Assembly (NCBI RefSeq): GCF_001183985.1
Contig: NZ_LFZW01000001.1
Location: forward strand, 2,526,065 to 2,590,064
Source: Peribacillus loiseleuriae
GTDB taxonomy: Bacteria > Bacillota > Bacilli > Bacillales > DSM-1321
Length of the DNA: 64,000 nucleotides
Direction: 5' to 3'
Positions 34,400 to 43,362 of the stretch are shown piece by piece; within the stretch, counting starts at the first letter, position 1, and the number at the start of each line of letters is the position of its first letter. Under the pieces are notes generated by a model. The model made no database searches and had not been told where the DNA came from. It saw only the letters and a list, made by a program, of their open reading frames with translations. The translations under genes were made by a program, and so were the position numbers.

Positions 34400-34608
34400 G
34401 CCTGAAAAATACTATGACTACATAGCACAACTCAGTGTACCTTTGAAATTTTGTGTATCTTGCTCATTTATCGTATCTTTCAACGTGAAATAGGCTCTTA
34501 ATACAGTAACAACCACCTAAAAAAATCATACTTTGTTGAAGAGAGTACATGTGGTATCTGATGGTCTCAAATATAAAAAACACAAATTATCTTCATTCAG
34601 CTTTCTGT

Positions 34609-34625
34609 TCAGGTATTTAACCTGA
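34609..34625 (+). promoter_or_regulatory. Dyad in the leader of the precursor gene
   Basis: TCAGGT-ATTTA-ACCTGA ends 13 bases before AAGGAGAG. As DNA it could bind a dimeric regulator; as RNA it forms a short hairpin near the ribosome site. Confidence 0.4.
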
Positions 34626-34651
34626 TTATTAAATATAAAGGAGAGAATAAA

Positions 34652-34876
34652 ATGTATAATTTTCATAATGATCTACAAATGTTGGAAATGGGTAATTATC
34701 AAGTTGGTGAGGTAATGCCTGTAGATTATCGCCAAGAACCGTTCCAGTATAGCGATATGCGTCGTTGTGGCGGTTGCGGTCGTTGTGGCGGTTTTGGTCG
34801 TTGTGGCGGTTTCGGTTTTCGTTGTGGCGGTTGTGGTTTCGGCTGTTTTGGCTGTTTTGGGGGCTTCTTTATTTAG
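34652..34876 (+). CDS. Thiazole-modified bacteriocin precursor (heterocycloanthracin type)
   Basis: 74 residues behind AAAGGAGAG. Leader 1-36 (MYNFHNDLQMLEMGNYQVGE...) has the LQxLxxxNYQxG pattern of the heterocycloanthracin/sonorensin family. The core 39-74 consists only of Cys, Gly, Phe, Arg and a final Ile: Cys at 39, 42, 45, 51, 58, 61, 65 and 68. There is no Ser or Thr, so only thiazoles, at most eight, can form. The repeat unit at DNA level (GGTCGTTGTGGCGGTTT) is tandemly repeated, which would allow the core to change length by slippage. A terminator-like hairpin follows, then the modification genes. Confidence 0.9.
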   Translation: MYNFHNDLQMLEMGNYQVGEVMPVDYRQEPFQYSDMRRCGGCGRCGGFGRCGGFGFRCGGCGFGCFGCFGGFFI

Positions 34877-34930
34877 CTGTTGGGAGATTGGTGGTAGTTC
34901 TTCAAAAAAATTTAGGTTATTTTATGAAAG

Positions 34931-34969
34931 GAAGTGCCCCTGCATGCCGCAGGAGCACTTCTTTTTTTT
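34931..34969 (+). terminator. Terminator/attenuator between precursor and enzymes
   Basis: GAAGTGC-C-CCTGC-ATG-CCGCAGG-A-GCACTTC followed by eight T. Partial read-through would give abundant precursor mRNA and less enzyme mRNA. Confidence 0.88.
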
Positions 34970-35048
34970 GTTAATCATAATGGACAAATAAAAGAACATA
35001 AAATGGTAGTGCATAATTAGGAGCGATTAGAGATTAAGGAGGAGCTGA

Positions 35049-36989
35049 ATGAAGAAACTGAACTCATACTCACGTCCCAAGGTAAAAAGGGATACATTTT
35101 ATCTACCTGATCCACAAGGTGGTGTGTATTTTCGGAATAACGAAAGCTCATTCCGTATGGAGGGCGGTACAATCTATCAGTGGATTGAAAAGCTGGTACC
35201 GATGTTCAACGGGGAGCATACATTGGGAGAATTAACAGAAGGATTAACAGCCCCGTATCAGAGCAGGGTATATGAGATTGGAGAAACGTTGTACAAGAAT
35301 GGCTTTGTTCGAGATGCAAGTCAAGATCGTCCACATCGATTAAAAGCAGAAGTTCTCGAAAAGAATGCTTCACAAATTGAATTTATCGAGAATTTTGTAG
35401 ATTCAGGTGGATATCGTTTTCAAGAATACCGTCAGGCAAAAGTACTAGCCGTCGGATCTGGTCCCTTTATGGTTTCATTGGTCTCTGCATTAATTGAATC
35501 GGGACTTCCCAAATTTCATTTCATGGTGACGGATTCAGTGTCAACAAATTTGTTGAGGATCAATGAGTTGGTACACAATGCCAACAAGGCTGACTCTGAG
35601 GTGGAGGTAGAACAGGTACCATTTGAAAAAAGGGAGGGCAGAGGCTTTTTGCAAGAAGCTGTGCAGCCATATGATTGGATTCTATATGTCTCTCAGGATG
35701 GAAATGTAAAAGAACTTAGAAATCTAAACATGGTTTGCAAAGAACAAAAAAAGGTATTTCTACCCGCTATCTGTTTAGATCAAGTGGGGCTTGCGGGTCC
35801 TTTGGTGCATCCGGAATCGGATGGATGCTGGGAGTCCGCATGGCGCCGCATCCATCAATCTACGCTGCAAGAAGATCGGCAGTTACAAGCCTACTCATCA
35901 ACAGCGGGGGCACTTTTGGCGAATATCATTGTCTTCGAATTTTTCAAGAAGGCTACAGGAATTACAGGGCAGAATAATCAAATTTACCTGCTTGGTCTTG
36001 AAACGCAAAAAGGAGACTGGATTTCATTCATCACACATCCATTGGTTAAGAATAGACGTGTTTCACCTAGATTGGTTGAAGATCTTGATATAATGCTCAA
36101 GAAAGAACGGGGTAAAAAGGAAACGTCTGAAAACCTCTTGGAATACTTCAGTCTATTAACTTCAGATGAAATAGGGATTTTCCATACCTGGGAGGAACGA
36201 AACTTGAAACAGCTTCCTCTTTCGCAATGTTATGTTCAGGCAGTAAATCCAGTGTCAGAGGGACCGGCAGACCTTTTGACAGAGGTTGTCTGTTCGGGTT
36301 TTACACATGAGGAGGTAAAAAGGGAAGCCGGACTGATTGGTATTGAAATGTATGTTTCACAAATGATCAAGGAAGCAAGCGATCAGAAAGATAAAGATGA
36401 TGTGAACATAGCAGAGGGATTTATCGGCATTGGTGCAGGAGAAACAATTGAAGAGGCTGTTTGTCGTGGTCTGCAAGCCCATTTAGAGGAGGAATTGAAA
36501 AACAGAAGGATCGATCAGCGAAATACGAATTTTCATGTACAACTGGAAAAGATAGAAGATCCTCGCTGCAGGTACTATTTAAATGCCCTGACTACCTTAA
36601 ATGGTGCACCAACAATCGGTCTGGAAAATGAATTGCTAGGCTTCCCTGTGGTATGTGTAAGGTCGCAGAGCCGTCGGTACACTAGCGCTGGTTTAAATAC
36701 AACGTTGGCCTTACGGAGTGCATTGCAACAAGCGCTTATGGATACTCAAAACGAGGTGAATTCAACAGATCGGGAAACGGAATCAGCTGTTTCTCTGAAA
36801 GAAAAGGAAGGTAAACTCGAAATCCCTTCTTGTGAAGAAATAACACAATTGGAATTATTACAATCCTCTCTTCAAATCCTGAACGGAAACAGCAAAAGGC
36901 TCTTTGTCTATGATCTTGCATTTGAACCTTTTTTAAAGCAAGAACTGGCAGGGGTGTTTGGTGTGCAGGTACGAGAGGAGGAATCCTAA
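35049..36989 (+). CDS. Thiazole bacteriocin maturation protein (ocin-ThiF-like, leader-binding)
   Basis: 646 residues behind AAGGAGGAGC. Residues 1-95 form a PqqD-like recognition element (RDTFYLPDPQGGVYFRNNES; GEHTLGELTEGL), followed by a ThiF/E1-like fold (about 120-330) with VLAVGSGPFMVSLVSALIES as a degraded dinucleotide loop and the GLAGPLVHPESDGCWESAW box seen in E1-like partners of YcaO. The C-terminal half (about 390-600) has two related segments (VCSGFTHEEVKREA; IGIGAGETIEEAVCRGLQAH) like split cyclodehydratase domains. Expected role: bind the precursor leader and present the core to the YcaO enzyme. Overlaps the next gene by one base (TAATG). Confidence 0.92.
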   Translation: MKKLNSYSRPKVKRDTFYLPDPQGGVYFRNNESSFRMEGGTIYQWIEKLVPMFNGEHTLGELTEGLTAPYQSRVYEIGETLYKNGFVRDASQDRPHRLKAEVLEKNASQIEFIENFVDSGGYRFQEYRQAKVLAVGSGPFMVSLVSALIESGLPKFHFMVTDSVSTNLLRINELVHNANKADSEVEVEQVPFEKREGRGFLQEAVQPYDWILYVSQDGNVKELRNLNMVCKEQKKVFLPAICLDQVGLAGPLVHPESDGCWESAWRRIHQSTLQEDRQLQAYSSTAGALLANIIVFEFFKKATGITGQNNQIYLLGLETQKGDWISFITHPLVKNRRVSPRLVEDLDIMLKKERGKKETSENLLEYFSLLTSDEIGIFHTWEERNLKQLPLSQCYVQAVNPVSEGPADLLTEVVCSGFTHEEVKREAGLIGIEMYVSQMIKEASDQKDKDDVNIAEGFIGIGAGETIEEAVCRGLQAHLEEELKNRRIDQRNTNFHVQLEKIEDPRCRYYLNALTTLNGAPTIGLENELLGFPVVCVRSQSRRYTSAGLNTTLALRSALQQALMDTQNEVNSTDRETESAVSLKEKEGKLEIPSCEEITQLELLQSSLQILNGNSKRLFVYDLAFEPFLKQELAGVFGVQVREEES

Positions 36990-38929
36990 TGACTGCCCAT
37001 ATTTTAATTGACGGACATGGTTTATTGGCGGATTTTGTCTATGATCAATTGTCCGGAAATTTTCCCGTAACACGTCAAAGCATATTAGAAGTTGTTCCTA
37101 AAGAAACAAAATTAGCTCTGGTGCTGAATGATGCCTGGCATCCATCGGTTCATCAAAAAGCGGAAGAAAAGTTAAGGGGCACAGGTATCCCTTGGCTTCG
37201 AGGGTTTGTTTCATTTGGCGAAGGAGTCATTGGCCCATTAGTACATCCCGATACGATCGGATGTTCTCGCTGTGCTGACATACGGCGAATTATAGCTGGG
37301 CCTGATCGCCAAGAAATGTGGCAGTTTCAGATGAGAATGGTTTCAGGAAAAAGTGTACAGCGAGATGCATGGGCATCACGAACGGGACTATCGCAAATGG
37401 CAACTTTGATATGTAAAGAAGTACAGCAGTTTCTTCAAGGTGAACCCAACACCTTAGAAGAAAGAGTGTTCATTACTAATCTGAGAACGTTGAAGAACTC
37501 AAGTCACCTTTTCATGCTTGATCCATTGTGCCCGTTGTGCAGTTCAATACCTGATGACACACCGGAACTAGCTCAAATTAGGTTAGAATCTAGTCCTAAA
37601 TTAAATGGTGATGGTTATCGCTGCCGTTCAATGGATGAATTACAAACAGTGCTTGTCAAAGATTATCTTGATAATCGTACTGGAATCCTGAATGGAAAAA
37701 TGCAAGATTTCACGCTGCCCTTTGCTGATGTTTTAATGAACATGCCACTGTTTGGAGCAGATGAGGGAGTAGCGGGAAGGTCTAATTCTTATGAAATGAG
37801 TGAGTCAACTGCTATTTTGGAAGGATTGGAACGATATTGCGGAATTGAGCCTCGAGGCAAAAGAAAGGTAGTTCGGGATAGTTATCATAATTTAGAAAAT
37901 CAAGCACTAAATCCTACAATAGTCGGTTTACATGAAAAGGATCAATACGAAAAGCCTCATTTTCCGTTTAAACCGTTTAATCCTGATGATCCAATGAATT
38001 GGGTTTGGGGCTATTCGTTCATACAAGAACGCCCTATTTTAGTTCCAGAGTTACTCGCCTATTACAGTTTGGGCTATGGAGAGGGCTTTGTTTATGAAAC
38101 CTCCAATGGATGTGCATTAGGGGGGAGTTTAGAGGAAGCTATTTTTCATGCTATTATGGAGGTCGTCGAGCGAGATTCATTCTTATTAACCTGGTATGCC
38201 AGGCTCCCGCTTCCTCGTCTTGATCTTAGTTCAGCTAACGATAAAGAATTACAGCTGATGGCCGACCGGATACGTGAGGTGGCGGGATATGACCTTTATT
38301 TTTACAATTCTACGATGGAACATGAGATTCCAAGCGTGTGGGCAGTGGCAAAAAATAGAAAAGCCAAGGGTGTAAACCTCATTTGTGCAGCTGGCGCTAA
38401 CCCTGATCCAGTGCGGGCTGTAAAAAGTGCAATTTATGAGCTGGCAGGAATGATGTTTAGGGATGATGAAAAATTGGAGAAAAACCGGCAGAAATATGAA
38501 AGTATGTTACAAAATTCGTTCGCAGTACGTACTATGGAGGACCATGGCATGTTGTATGGTCTGCGAGAAGCAGAGGAACGACTGAATTTTTTATTGGATG
38601 ATCAACGTCCATTACGTACGTTTGCTGAGGAATTCAAGCAGCCGCCAGCAAATACTGATTTAAAGGATGATCTTCAAGATATTCTTAATAGGTTCCGCCG
38701 GTTAAACCTCGAAGTCATTGTGGTTGACCAAACAACACCTATAATCAAACGAAATGGATTATTTTGTGTAAAGGTCTTGATTCCTGGAATGTTACCAATG
38801 ACATTTGGGCATCACCTTACCCGTGTGAAAGGGCTAAAGAGGGTGCTTACGGTACCAATGCAACTAGGATTTAAGAAGATGCCGTTATCGTTTGAACAGC
38901 TTAATCCATATCCTCATCCGTTTCCATAA
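36989..38929 (+). CDS. TOMM cyclodehydratase, YcaO domain protein
   Basis: 646 residues; its ATG overlaps the previous stop. N-terminal part (1-190) is E1-like with a zinc tetrathiolate: C92/C95 (GCSRCADIRR) and C181/C184 (DPLCPLCSS). The YcaO part (about 230-646) has the ATP/Mg motifs SESTAILEGLERYCG, EAIFHAIMEVVERDSFLL and the NPDPVRAVKSAIYEL segment, and ends in the Pro-rich NPYPHPFP that is needed for cyclodehydration in this family. It phosphorylates the amide backbone with ATP to close Cys to thiazoline. Full length, all visible motifs intact, so the pathway is likely live. Confidence 0.95.
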   Translation: MTAHILIDGHGLLADFVYDQLSGNFPVTRQSILEVVPKETKLALVLNDAWHPSVHQKAEEKLRGTGIPWLRGFVSFGEGVIGPLVHPDTIGCSRCADIRRIIAGPDRQEMWQFQMRMVSGKSVQRDAWASRTGLSQMATLICKEVQQFLQGEPNTLEERVFITNLRTLKNSSHLFMLDPLCPLCSSIPDDTPELAQIRLESSPKLNGDGYRCRSMDELQTVLVKDYLDNRTGILNGKMQDFTLPFADVLMNMPLFGADEGVAGRSNSYEMSESTAILEGLERYCGIEPRGKRKVVRDSYHNLENQALNPTIVGLHEKDQYEKPHFPFKPFNPDDPMNWVWGYSFIQERPILVPELLAYYSLGYGEGFVYETSNGCALGGSLEEAIFHAIMEVVERDSFLLTWYARLPLPRLDLSSANDKELQLMADRIREVAGYDLYFYNSTMEHEIPSVWAVAKNRKAKGVNLICAAGANPDPVRAVKSAIYELAGMMFRDDEKLEKNRQKYESMLQNSFAVRTMEDHGMLYGLREAEERLNFLLDDQRPLRTFAEEFKQPPANTDLKDDLQDILNRFRRLNLEVIVVDQTTPIIKRNGLFCVKVLIPGMLPMTFGHHLTRVKGLKRVLTVPMQLGFKKMPLSFEQLNPYPHPFP

Positions 38930-38953
38930 TAGAAGAGTAGGAGGACAAAAGAT

Positions 38954-40537
38954 TTGGAGCTAGATACATTTCTACACCATTTACATTTTGACACGGATAA
39001 AATCTGTCCGCCGGATTGGCAGGTGGACTGGGAAGACGCACCACTTCCCTATAAACTGTACCGCGGCTTACCAGAGATTCCTCTTACCGCAGATGTACCG
39101 TTAGCACTCAAGAGAAGAGAAGCTCATTTAAAACCCAGCTTAGCGGAACTGGGTCATTTCTTATGGTATATTTACGGTCTTACTCAATACTCTCAATTCG
39201 CTTTAAACGAGGGAACAAAGGAAAAAACTGTGAGCTTTTCCGAGTCAGTACGGAGATTTGTTCCTTCTGGAGGGGCGTTGTATCCCAATGAATTATATGT
39301 GTATATAAAGCTTGCGGACGCTCCAACAGGAATTTACCATTACGATGTGGCACATCACCGCCTAGTTTTGGTGCGAGAAGGAAATTACGATGTCTACTTA
39401 TCTAGAAGTCTTGGAAATAGCTATCAAATTTCTGACTGTTTTTGCACTGTTCTTGTCTCGACAATTTTTTGGAAAAATTTCTATAAATACAATAATTTTT
39501 CCTACAGGCTGCAAGGGTTAGATGCAGGTGTGATAATTGGGCAATCGTTAGAAGTAGCCAATCAGATGGGTTTCTCTTCAGAGGTTTGCTACCAATTTCT
39601 TGATCGGTCTATTAATCATTTGCTTGGGCTATCCGAACAGGATGAAAGTGTATATGCGGTTATCCCATTATCTATTAATCCACCTATCCATAGCGTTGAC
39701 AACAATCATAATCGAGAAGAAATTATTTCTGCTACAGAATTGTGCCGGGAAGTGCCATTGTTGAAGCATGTTTCTTATAACCGTTCAAAGAGGATCGTTG
39801 ATTATCCTAGCTTGAGAAAACTTAACGAAACATCCATGTTTGAAACAACGCAGTCATTTGTAAAGATAAAGAAAAATAATAGTGTGAAACCTTCCTTAGG
39901 TACGGAGATGATTATGCTTCCCGTTACAGAATACTTTCCATACGATCTCGCATCGATTTGCAGGAAGCGATATTCTCCTGATATCGATTTTATGATGGGA
40001 AAAGTGAGTCAAACACAACTAGCCACTTTGTTAAAAGAGACATGTTCCTTCACGTATCAGAATGACCTTGACGACACACATGGAAATATTTGTGCTCGTG
40101 TTTCTTTGTATGGCAGTTTATATAATGTGGAGGGAGTTCCAAGTGGTGCCTACTCTTATGACAAAAACGCTCATGCACTTCAGGGAATAACCCAGGGAGA
40201 TTACCGGCAGTTTTTACAATTAGGATTAACAGCGACCAATGTGAATCTGTATCAAGTTCCACTCTGTATGCATGTCGTTGGAGACAAGAATCACCTCAAA
40301 GAGAAATTGGGATATAGAGGATATCGCATTCAACAGATGGAAGCGGGCATTCTCGTACAACGCCTGCTCTTGATGTCGTGTGCCTTAGGAATGGGGGGCC
40401 ATCCACTGCTAGGATTCGATACGAAGCAATGTGATGAACTTTATGGAATCGAATCGAAAGGAAAAACCAGCTTAATTCAAATTCCGGTGGGTCCATCCCG
40501 TCCCCGTAATTGGTTAAAAGGGATCATGCTTAGCTAG
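38954..40537 (+). CDS. SagB-type FMN dehydrogenase, two nitroreductase domains
   Basis: 527 residues from TTG 38954 behind AGGAGGACA. Domain 1 (about 60-270) has RRFVPSGGALYPNELYVYIK, the SagB signature for FMN binding, and SYRLQGLDAGVIIGQSLEVA. Domain 2 (about 315-520) repeats the plan with RVSLYGSLYNVEGVPSGAYS and GYRIQQMEAGILVQRLLLMS, ALGMGGHPLLGFD. It should oxidise thiazolines to thiazoles with FMN. A duplicated dehydrogenase occurs in this locus type; one domain may be structural. Twenty-four bases separate it from the YcaO gene, so all three enzymes form one operon ending at the terminator 40564. Confidence 0.92.
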   Translation: MELDTFLHHLHFDTDKICPPDWQVDWEDAPLPYKLYRGLPEIPLTADVPLALKRREAHLKPSLAELGHFLWYIYGLTQYSQFALNEGTKEKTVSFSESVRRFVPSGGALYPNELYVYIKLADAPTGIYHYDVAHHRLVLVREGNYDVYLSRSLGNSYQISDCFCTVLVSTIFWKNFYKYNNFSYRLQGLDAGVIIGQSLEVANQMGFSSEVCYQFLDRSINHLLGLSEQDESVYAVIPLSINPPIHSVDNNHNREEIISATELCREVPLLKHVSYNRSKRIVDYPSLRKLNETSMFETTQSFVKIKKNNSVKPSLGTEMIMLPVTEYFPYDLASICRKRYSPDIDFMMGKVSQTQLATLLKETCSFTYQNDLDDTHGNICARVSLYGSLYNVEGVPSGAYSYDKNAHALQGITQGDYRQFLQLGLTATNVNLYQVPLCMHVVGDKNHLKEKLGYRGYRIQQMEAGILVQRLLLMSCALGMGGHPLLGFDTKQCDELYGIESKGKTSLIQIPVGPSRPRNWLKGIMLS

Positions 40538-40563
40538 GAGAGACAAAAGTACGTTATATTTCG

Positions 40564-40597
40564 CTCTCAACCATTTTGGTTGGGGGTGTCTTTATAT
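40564..40597 (+). terminator. Terminator of the bacteriocin operon
   Basis: CTCTCAACC-ATTTT-GGTTGGGGG then TGTCTTTAT; almost the same as 34367-34399. Confidence 0.85.
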
Positions 40598-40795
40598 TGT
40601 TTAGAGCACAATGTCAAATACAACGGGGTTTAATATTTAGAAAAGGAATGAATCCTAGAGTCGTTGTTTAATGGTTGTGTGGATTCATTTAAACTTTAAA
40701 TAAGGTTTAAAATATGTTAAACGAATCAATCGCTTTCTTTTTCTGTTCAAATTCTACATGGGTATAGATTTCTATTGACGTCTAAAAGAGTTTCT

Positions 40796-40933
40796 TTATA
40801 GACATGAAATAACGGGGTAAAACAATTGGATGGAGGGGAAGGAGACGTTCTTTTTTTCTTTTCCTCGAATTAATGCTTCAGTACCCATGCCGCCAAAGGT
40901 ATTCTGCCCGTCGCTATGTGCTTCAGAAGACAT
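40796..40933 (-). CDS. Possible small protein (45 aa)
   Basis: ATG at 40933 lies five bases after AAAAGGTGG on the minus strand. The first 28 residues (MSSEAHSDGQNTFGGMGTEA, LIRGKEKK) look like a genuine Gly-rich small protein; the rest may be read-through of a lost stop. Not recognised. Confidence 0.35.
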   Translation of the reverse strand: MSSEAHSDGQNTFGGMGTEALIRGKEKKNVSFPSIQLFYPVISCL

Positions 40934-40976
40934 AGAGTCCACCTTTTCTTAAAAGAAAATAGGCACCTTTTTTGTT

Positions 40977-41089
40977 TTATATAGAGTTGCTGTAAAATAC
41001 AAAATCAGTTACAAAAAGGTTATTATTGTAATCATAAATCTTTACTGCCGTTTTCGTATTATAGACCTGCCGTTAATAACTTTTTTCAT
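40977..41089 (-). pseudogene. Frameshifted small conserved protein
   Basis: ATG behind AAGGAGAG starts MKKVINGR, then a one-base shift gives YNTKTAVKIYDYNNNLFVTD. The pattern MKKVINGxxYNTxTA belongs to a small Firmicutes protein family often carried by plasmids or phages; here it is broken. Confidence 0.5.
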
Positions 41090-41245
41090 TGTAAATCTCT
41101 CCTTAAAGTGGTTTAGTACAAAATAATAATTTCTCAAACATTTAAAATAGTATAATTTCTAATTCTTAAAATTCTAGTCTTTGAAGAAGTTCTTTTAAGA
41201 ATTTTTAATTTTTTTAGAAAATAAGTGGACTTTAGTAAAAAATAA

Positions 41246-41286
41246 ATCCCGATTTTATCTTTTTATTTAATAGATAAAATCGGGAT
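41246..41286. terminator. Perfect 15-bp stem
   Basis: ATCCCGATTTTATCT pairs with AGATAAAATCGGGAT; T or A runs on both sides allow use on either strand. Confidence 0.65.
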
Positions 41287-41620
41287 ATTTATGCTGGGAA
41301 CCCCTTAATGCTGTAATGATAGTGAAGTCTTTCATAAAAAAACCAAAAAAGTATATTTTAGTAAAAATATCGATAGAATATATATTAATCATTTTATCTC
41401 CGAATATCCTTCGAAAATTAATTTTATTTACTAAGGGGGTGCTATTGCAAAGTAGTAAATATAAGCTCTGCTGTAAAATACTATTAAATTCCTTTGTATC
41501 AAGATAGATTAATTATTAGATAAAAGGAAATAATCGTTTTATCTAAATTACTAATATGCTGAAATTTTATTAAAACTTAGTATAGACCAAAAAACAGTGA
41601 GTTAGTATGCTTCAGGTTTT

Positions 41621-41634
41621 CTCTCAGACGAAAT
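41621..41634. repeat. 14-bp direct repeat left of the recombinase
   Basis: CTCTCAGACGAAAT, repeated exactly at 43031-43044; similarity extends about 40 bases further right with gaps (ACTTTTTTTGTATAC versus TTTTCTTTTTTAATACC). Confidence 0.8.
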
Positions 41635-41700
41635 GAACTTTTTTTGTATACTATTCTTCATTTGTATCAGACTTATATCCACAGACTTTAAAGACAATGC

Positions 41701-41738
41701 AAATTCCCCGTATATAAGGTTTACGGGGAATTTATTTT
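41701..41738 (-). terminator. Terminator near the recombinase gene
   Basis: AAATTCCCCGTA / TTACGGGGAATTT, 22 bases past the recombinase stop. Confidence 0.75.
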
Positions 41739-41754
41739 ATATACTTTAAATCAG

Positions 41755-42873
41755 TCACTTAAACACATTCACTTTATTTAAATAAACATGCGTGTTATCC
41801 TGATTCACACGTTCTAAATAGATATTTGTGGTCGAGATATCCGAATGACCGGCCCAATCTTTAACAACAGCAAGCGGAACATCATTTTCAAGTAACATCG
41901 TGACAAAGGTATGTCGGAACCAGTGAGGTGAGACTTTTGAATTTTTTCCTGCCAAATGAACGGCTTCCTTGACAATCTTATAAAGGCTTGGATAGGTTAA
42001 CCGTTTTTTATGTTCACAAGGTTCTTTCTTATTATATAAAGCGAAGAAAAGCGGATTGACATCTTCTGGATTTATCTCAACAGACTCTCCAAGGCTTTTT
42101 CGATAATCGAATAGCAGCTCTATAGTCTCATCTTTGACGGGAATGGATCGTGGTTTTTTCCCTTTACCAATCACATCCGCATATAAATGACCTTGACGAT
42201 TGTAACGAAAACTTCCCCAATTCAAACTTACTAGCTCACTGGCACGAAGACCCGTGGTATATAAGAGATATCCAATCAATAAATTACGTTTTTCCAACTG
42301 TTCACGATTGGTATTTGCTTTCACAATTTTTGGGAAGCAGGAAATCAGATATTCCGCATCTTTCTGATTCAATTCTCTGACTTGGACACGAGTTTGCTCC
42401 GCTTCTAGACGAGTTTCTTCTATTATATAGTGTCCTTTTTTAGATGTTGGCTTGGAGATCCAAGTGGAAAGATGTGCTTTATAAAATTGCGTTTCATATC
42501 CAAAGTCTAATAGTCTCCGAAAAAACTCTAGTTTTCTTATAGCAGATTTAGGGGCATACTTTTCTTTAATATATTTATTGTAGACTTTGACTTCCGGAAA
42601 ACCTATGTTTCGAAAAGACAGAGAATGCTCCATTAAAAATTGTAGTAACGTTTTGGCATCCGAACGGTAAGCTCTTATCGTGTGTGGGGAAAACTCCTTA
42701 TCTGGAGTAAATACTTTTTCTGAAAAAAATAGTTCCAAAAAATCTTGCTCAGAACTATCCGAAAGAGAAAGGTTTCGATGTTCATCAAGCAAGTGTCGAT
42801 GTTCTAATTTATTTTGCAACTGAGTTAAATATTGCTCACTTGTCAAATGATTAAAATTAGTTAAGTCATTCAT
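41755..42873 (-). CDS. Tyrosine recombinase (phage/plasmid-type integrase)
   Basis: 372 residues behind AGGAGTCTAG. An N-terminal core-binding domain (about 40-145; HTIRAYRSDAKTLLQFLMEH) and a catalytic domain (about 165-365) with the full set: Arg210 in YTTGLRASELVSL, Lys near 238 in IGKGKKPRSIPV, His317 and Arg320 in SPHWFRHTFVTML, His343 in DWAGHSDISTTN and the nucleophile Tyr352. It should be active. The 14-bp direct repeats at 41621 and 43031 flank it; no excisionase or phage genes accompany it. The closest relatives are probably single-gene resolvases of large Bacillus plasmids or integrative elements (inference). Confidence 0.92.
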   Translation of the reverse strand: MNDLTNFNHLTSEQYLTQLQNKLEHRHLLDEHRNLSLSDSSEQDFLELFFSEKVFTPDKEFSPHTIRAYRSDAKTLLQFLMEHSLSFRNIGFPEVKVYNKYIKEKYAPKSAIRKLEFFRRLLDFGYETQFYKAHLSTWISKPTSKKGHYIIEETRLEAEQTRVQVRELNQKDAEYLISCFPKIVKANTNREQLEKRNLLIGYLLYTTGLRASELVSLNWGSFRYNRQGHLYADVIGKGKKPRSIPVKDETIELLFDYRKSLGESVEINPEDVNPLFFALYNKKEPCEHKKRLTYPSLYKIVKEAVHLAGKNSKVSPHWFRHTFVTMLLENDVPLAVVKDWAGHSDISTTNIYLERVNQDNTHVYLNKVNVFK

Positions 42874-43030
42874 TAGCTAGACTCCTATATGTATTTAAAT
42901 TTATTATAATTTTATTATGTATAGTATTGATAATACCTAATTATCTTTACTTCTATTTTAACATAGAATATTCGTTCTATATAGGGGATTCTTTCACAAA
43001 AATATCTATTTTTCTAATGTCTGAGATTCG

Positions 43031-43044
43031 CTCTCAGACGAAAT
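43031..43044. repeat. 14-bp direct repeat right of the recombinase
   Basis: CTCTCAGACGAAAT, second copy; see 41621-41634. Confidence 0.8.
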
Positions 43045-43362
43045 TAGTTTTCTTTTTTAATACCATTGGTCATTCATTTCATTACAGAAGCTCTCAGTAG
43101 TTTCTGCGAGTTCTTCCAAAAAAAGGTTCTACTTGATAGTCAAGGAGGGTAAAGGAACTTCTTTTTTGAAAGGATTATGTTAGCCTTGATTAATTAATAG
43201 TTAATGGTTGTGAAGTATATTCATGTGAACATACGAAGAGATAGGTTTCAAATAGGAGTGAATGACGAAGAAATACAGATGCTATGATCAGAGACTATTG
43301 AAGAACTTTTAAATCTCAGCAAAATGGATTTCTGAATGGTCATTATATCAACTTATTAAGAA

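Larger units (their letters stand above)
34253..34651. other. Upstream region of the bacteriocin locus
   Basis: Contains a 16-bp perfect palindrome (34272-34287, TTATATGCGCATATAA), a terminator (34367-34399) and a 17-bp dyad just before the precursor's ribosome site (34609-34625). Confidence 0.55.
40598..41754. other. Intergenic, decayed small genes
   Basis: Besides the small minus-strand frames listed below there is a hairpin (40645-40692: AATGAATCC / GGATTCATT), the perfect stem at 41246-41286, a 14-bp repeat (41621-41634) and the terminator at 41701-41733. No larger gene. Confidence 0.5.

Noticed and set aside
34765..34991. Two overlapping frames over the precursor rich in Trp/Leu/Arg or Val/Ala
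   Set aside because: They are out-of-frame readings of the GGT/TGT-rich core; no ribosome site at their starts, and the leader fits only the 34652 frame.
41316..41507. 63-codon frame before the recombinase
   Set aside because: No ribosome site; poly-AT composition.
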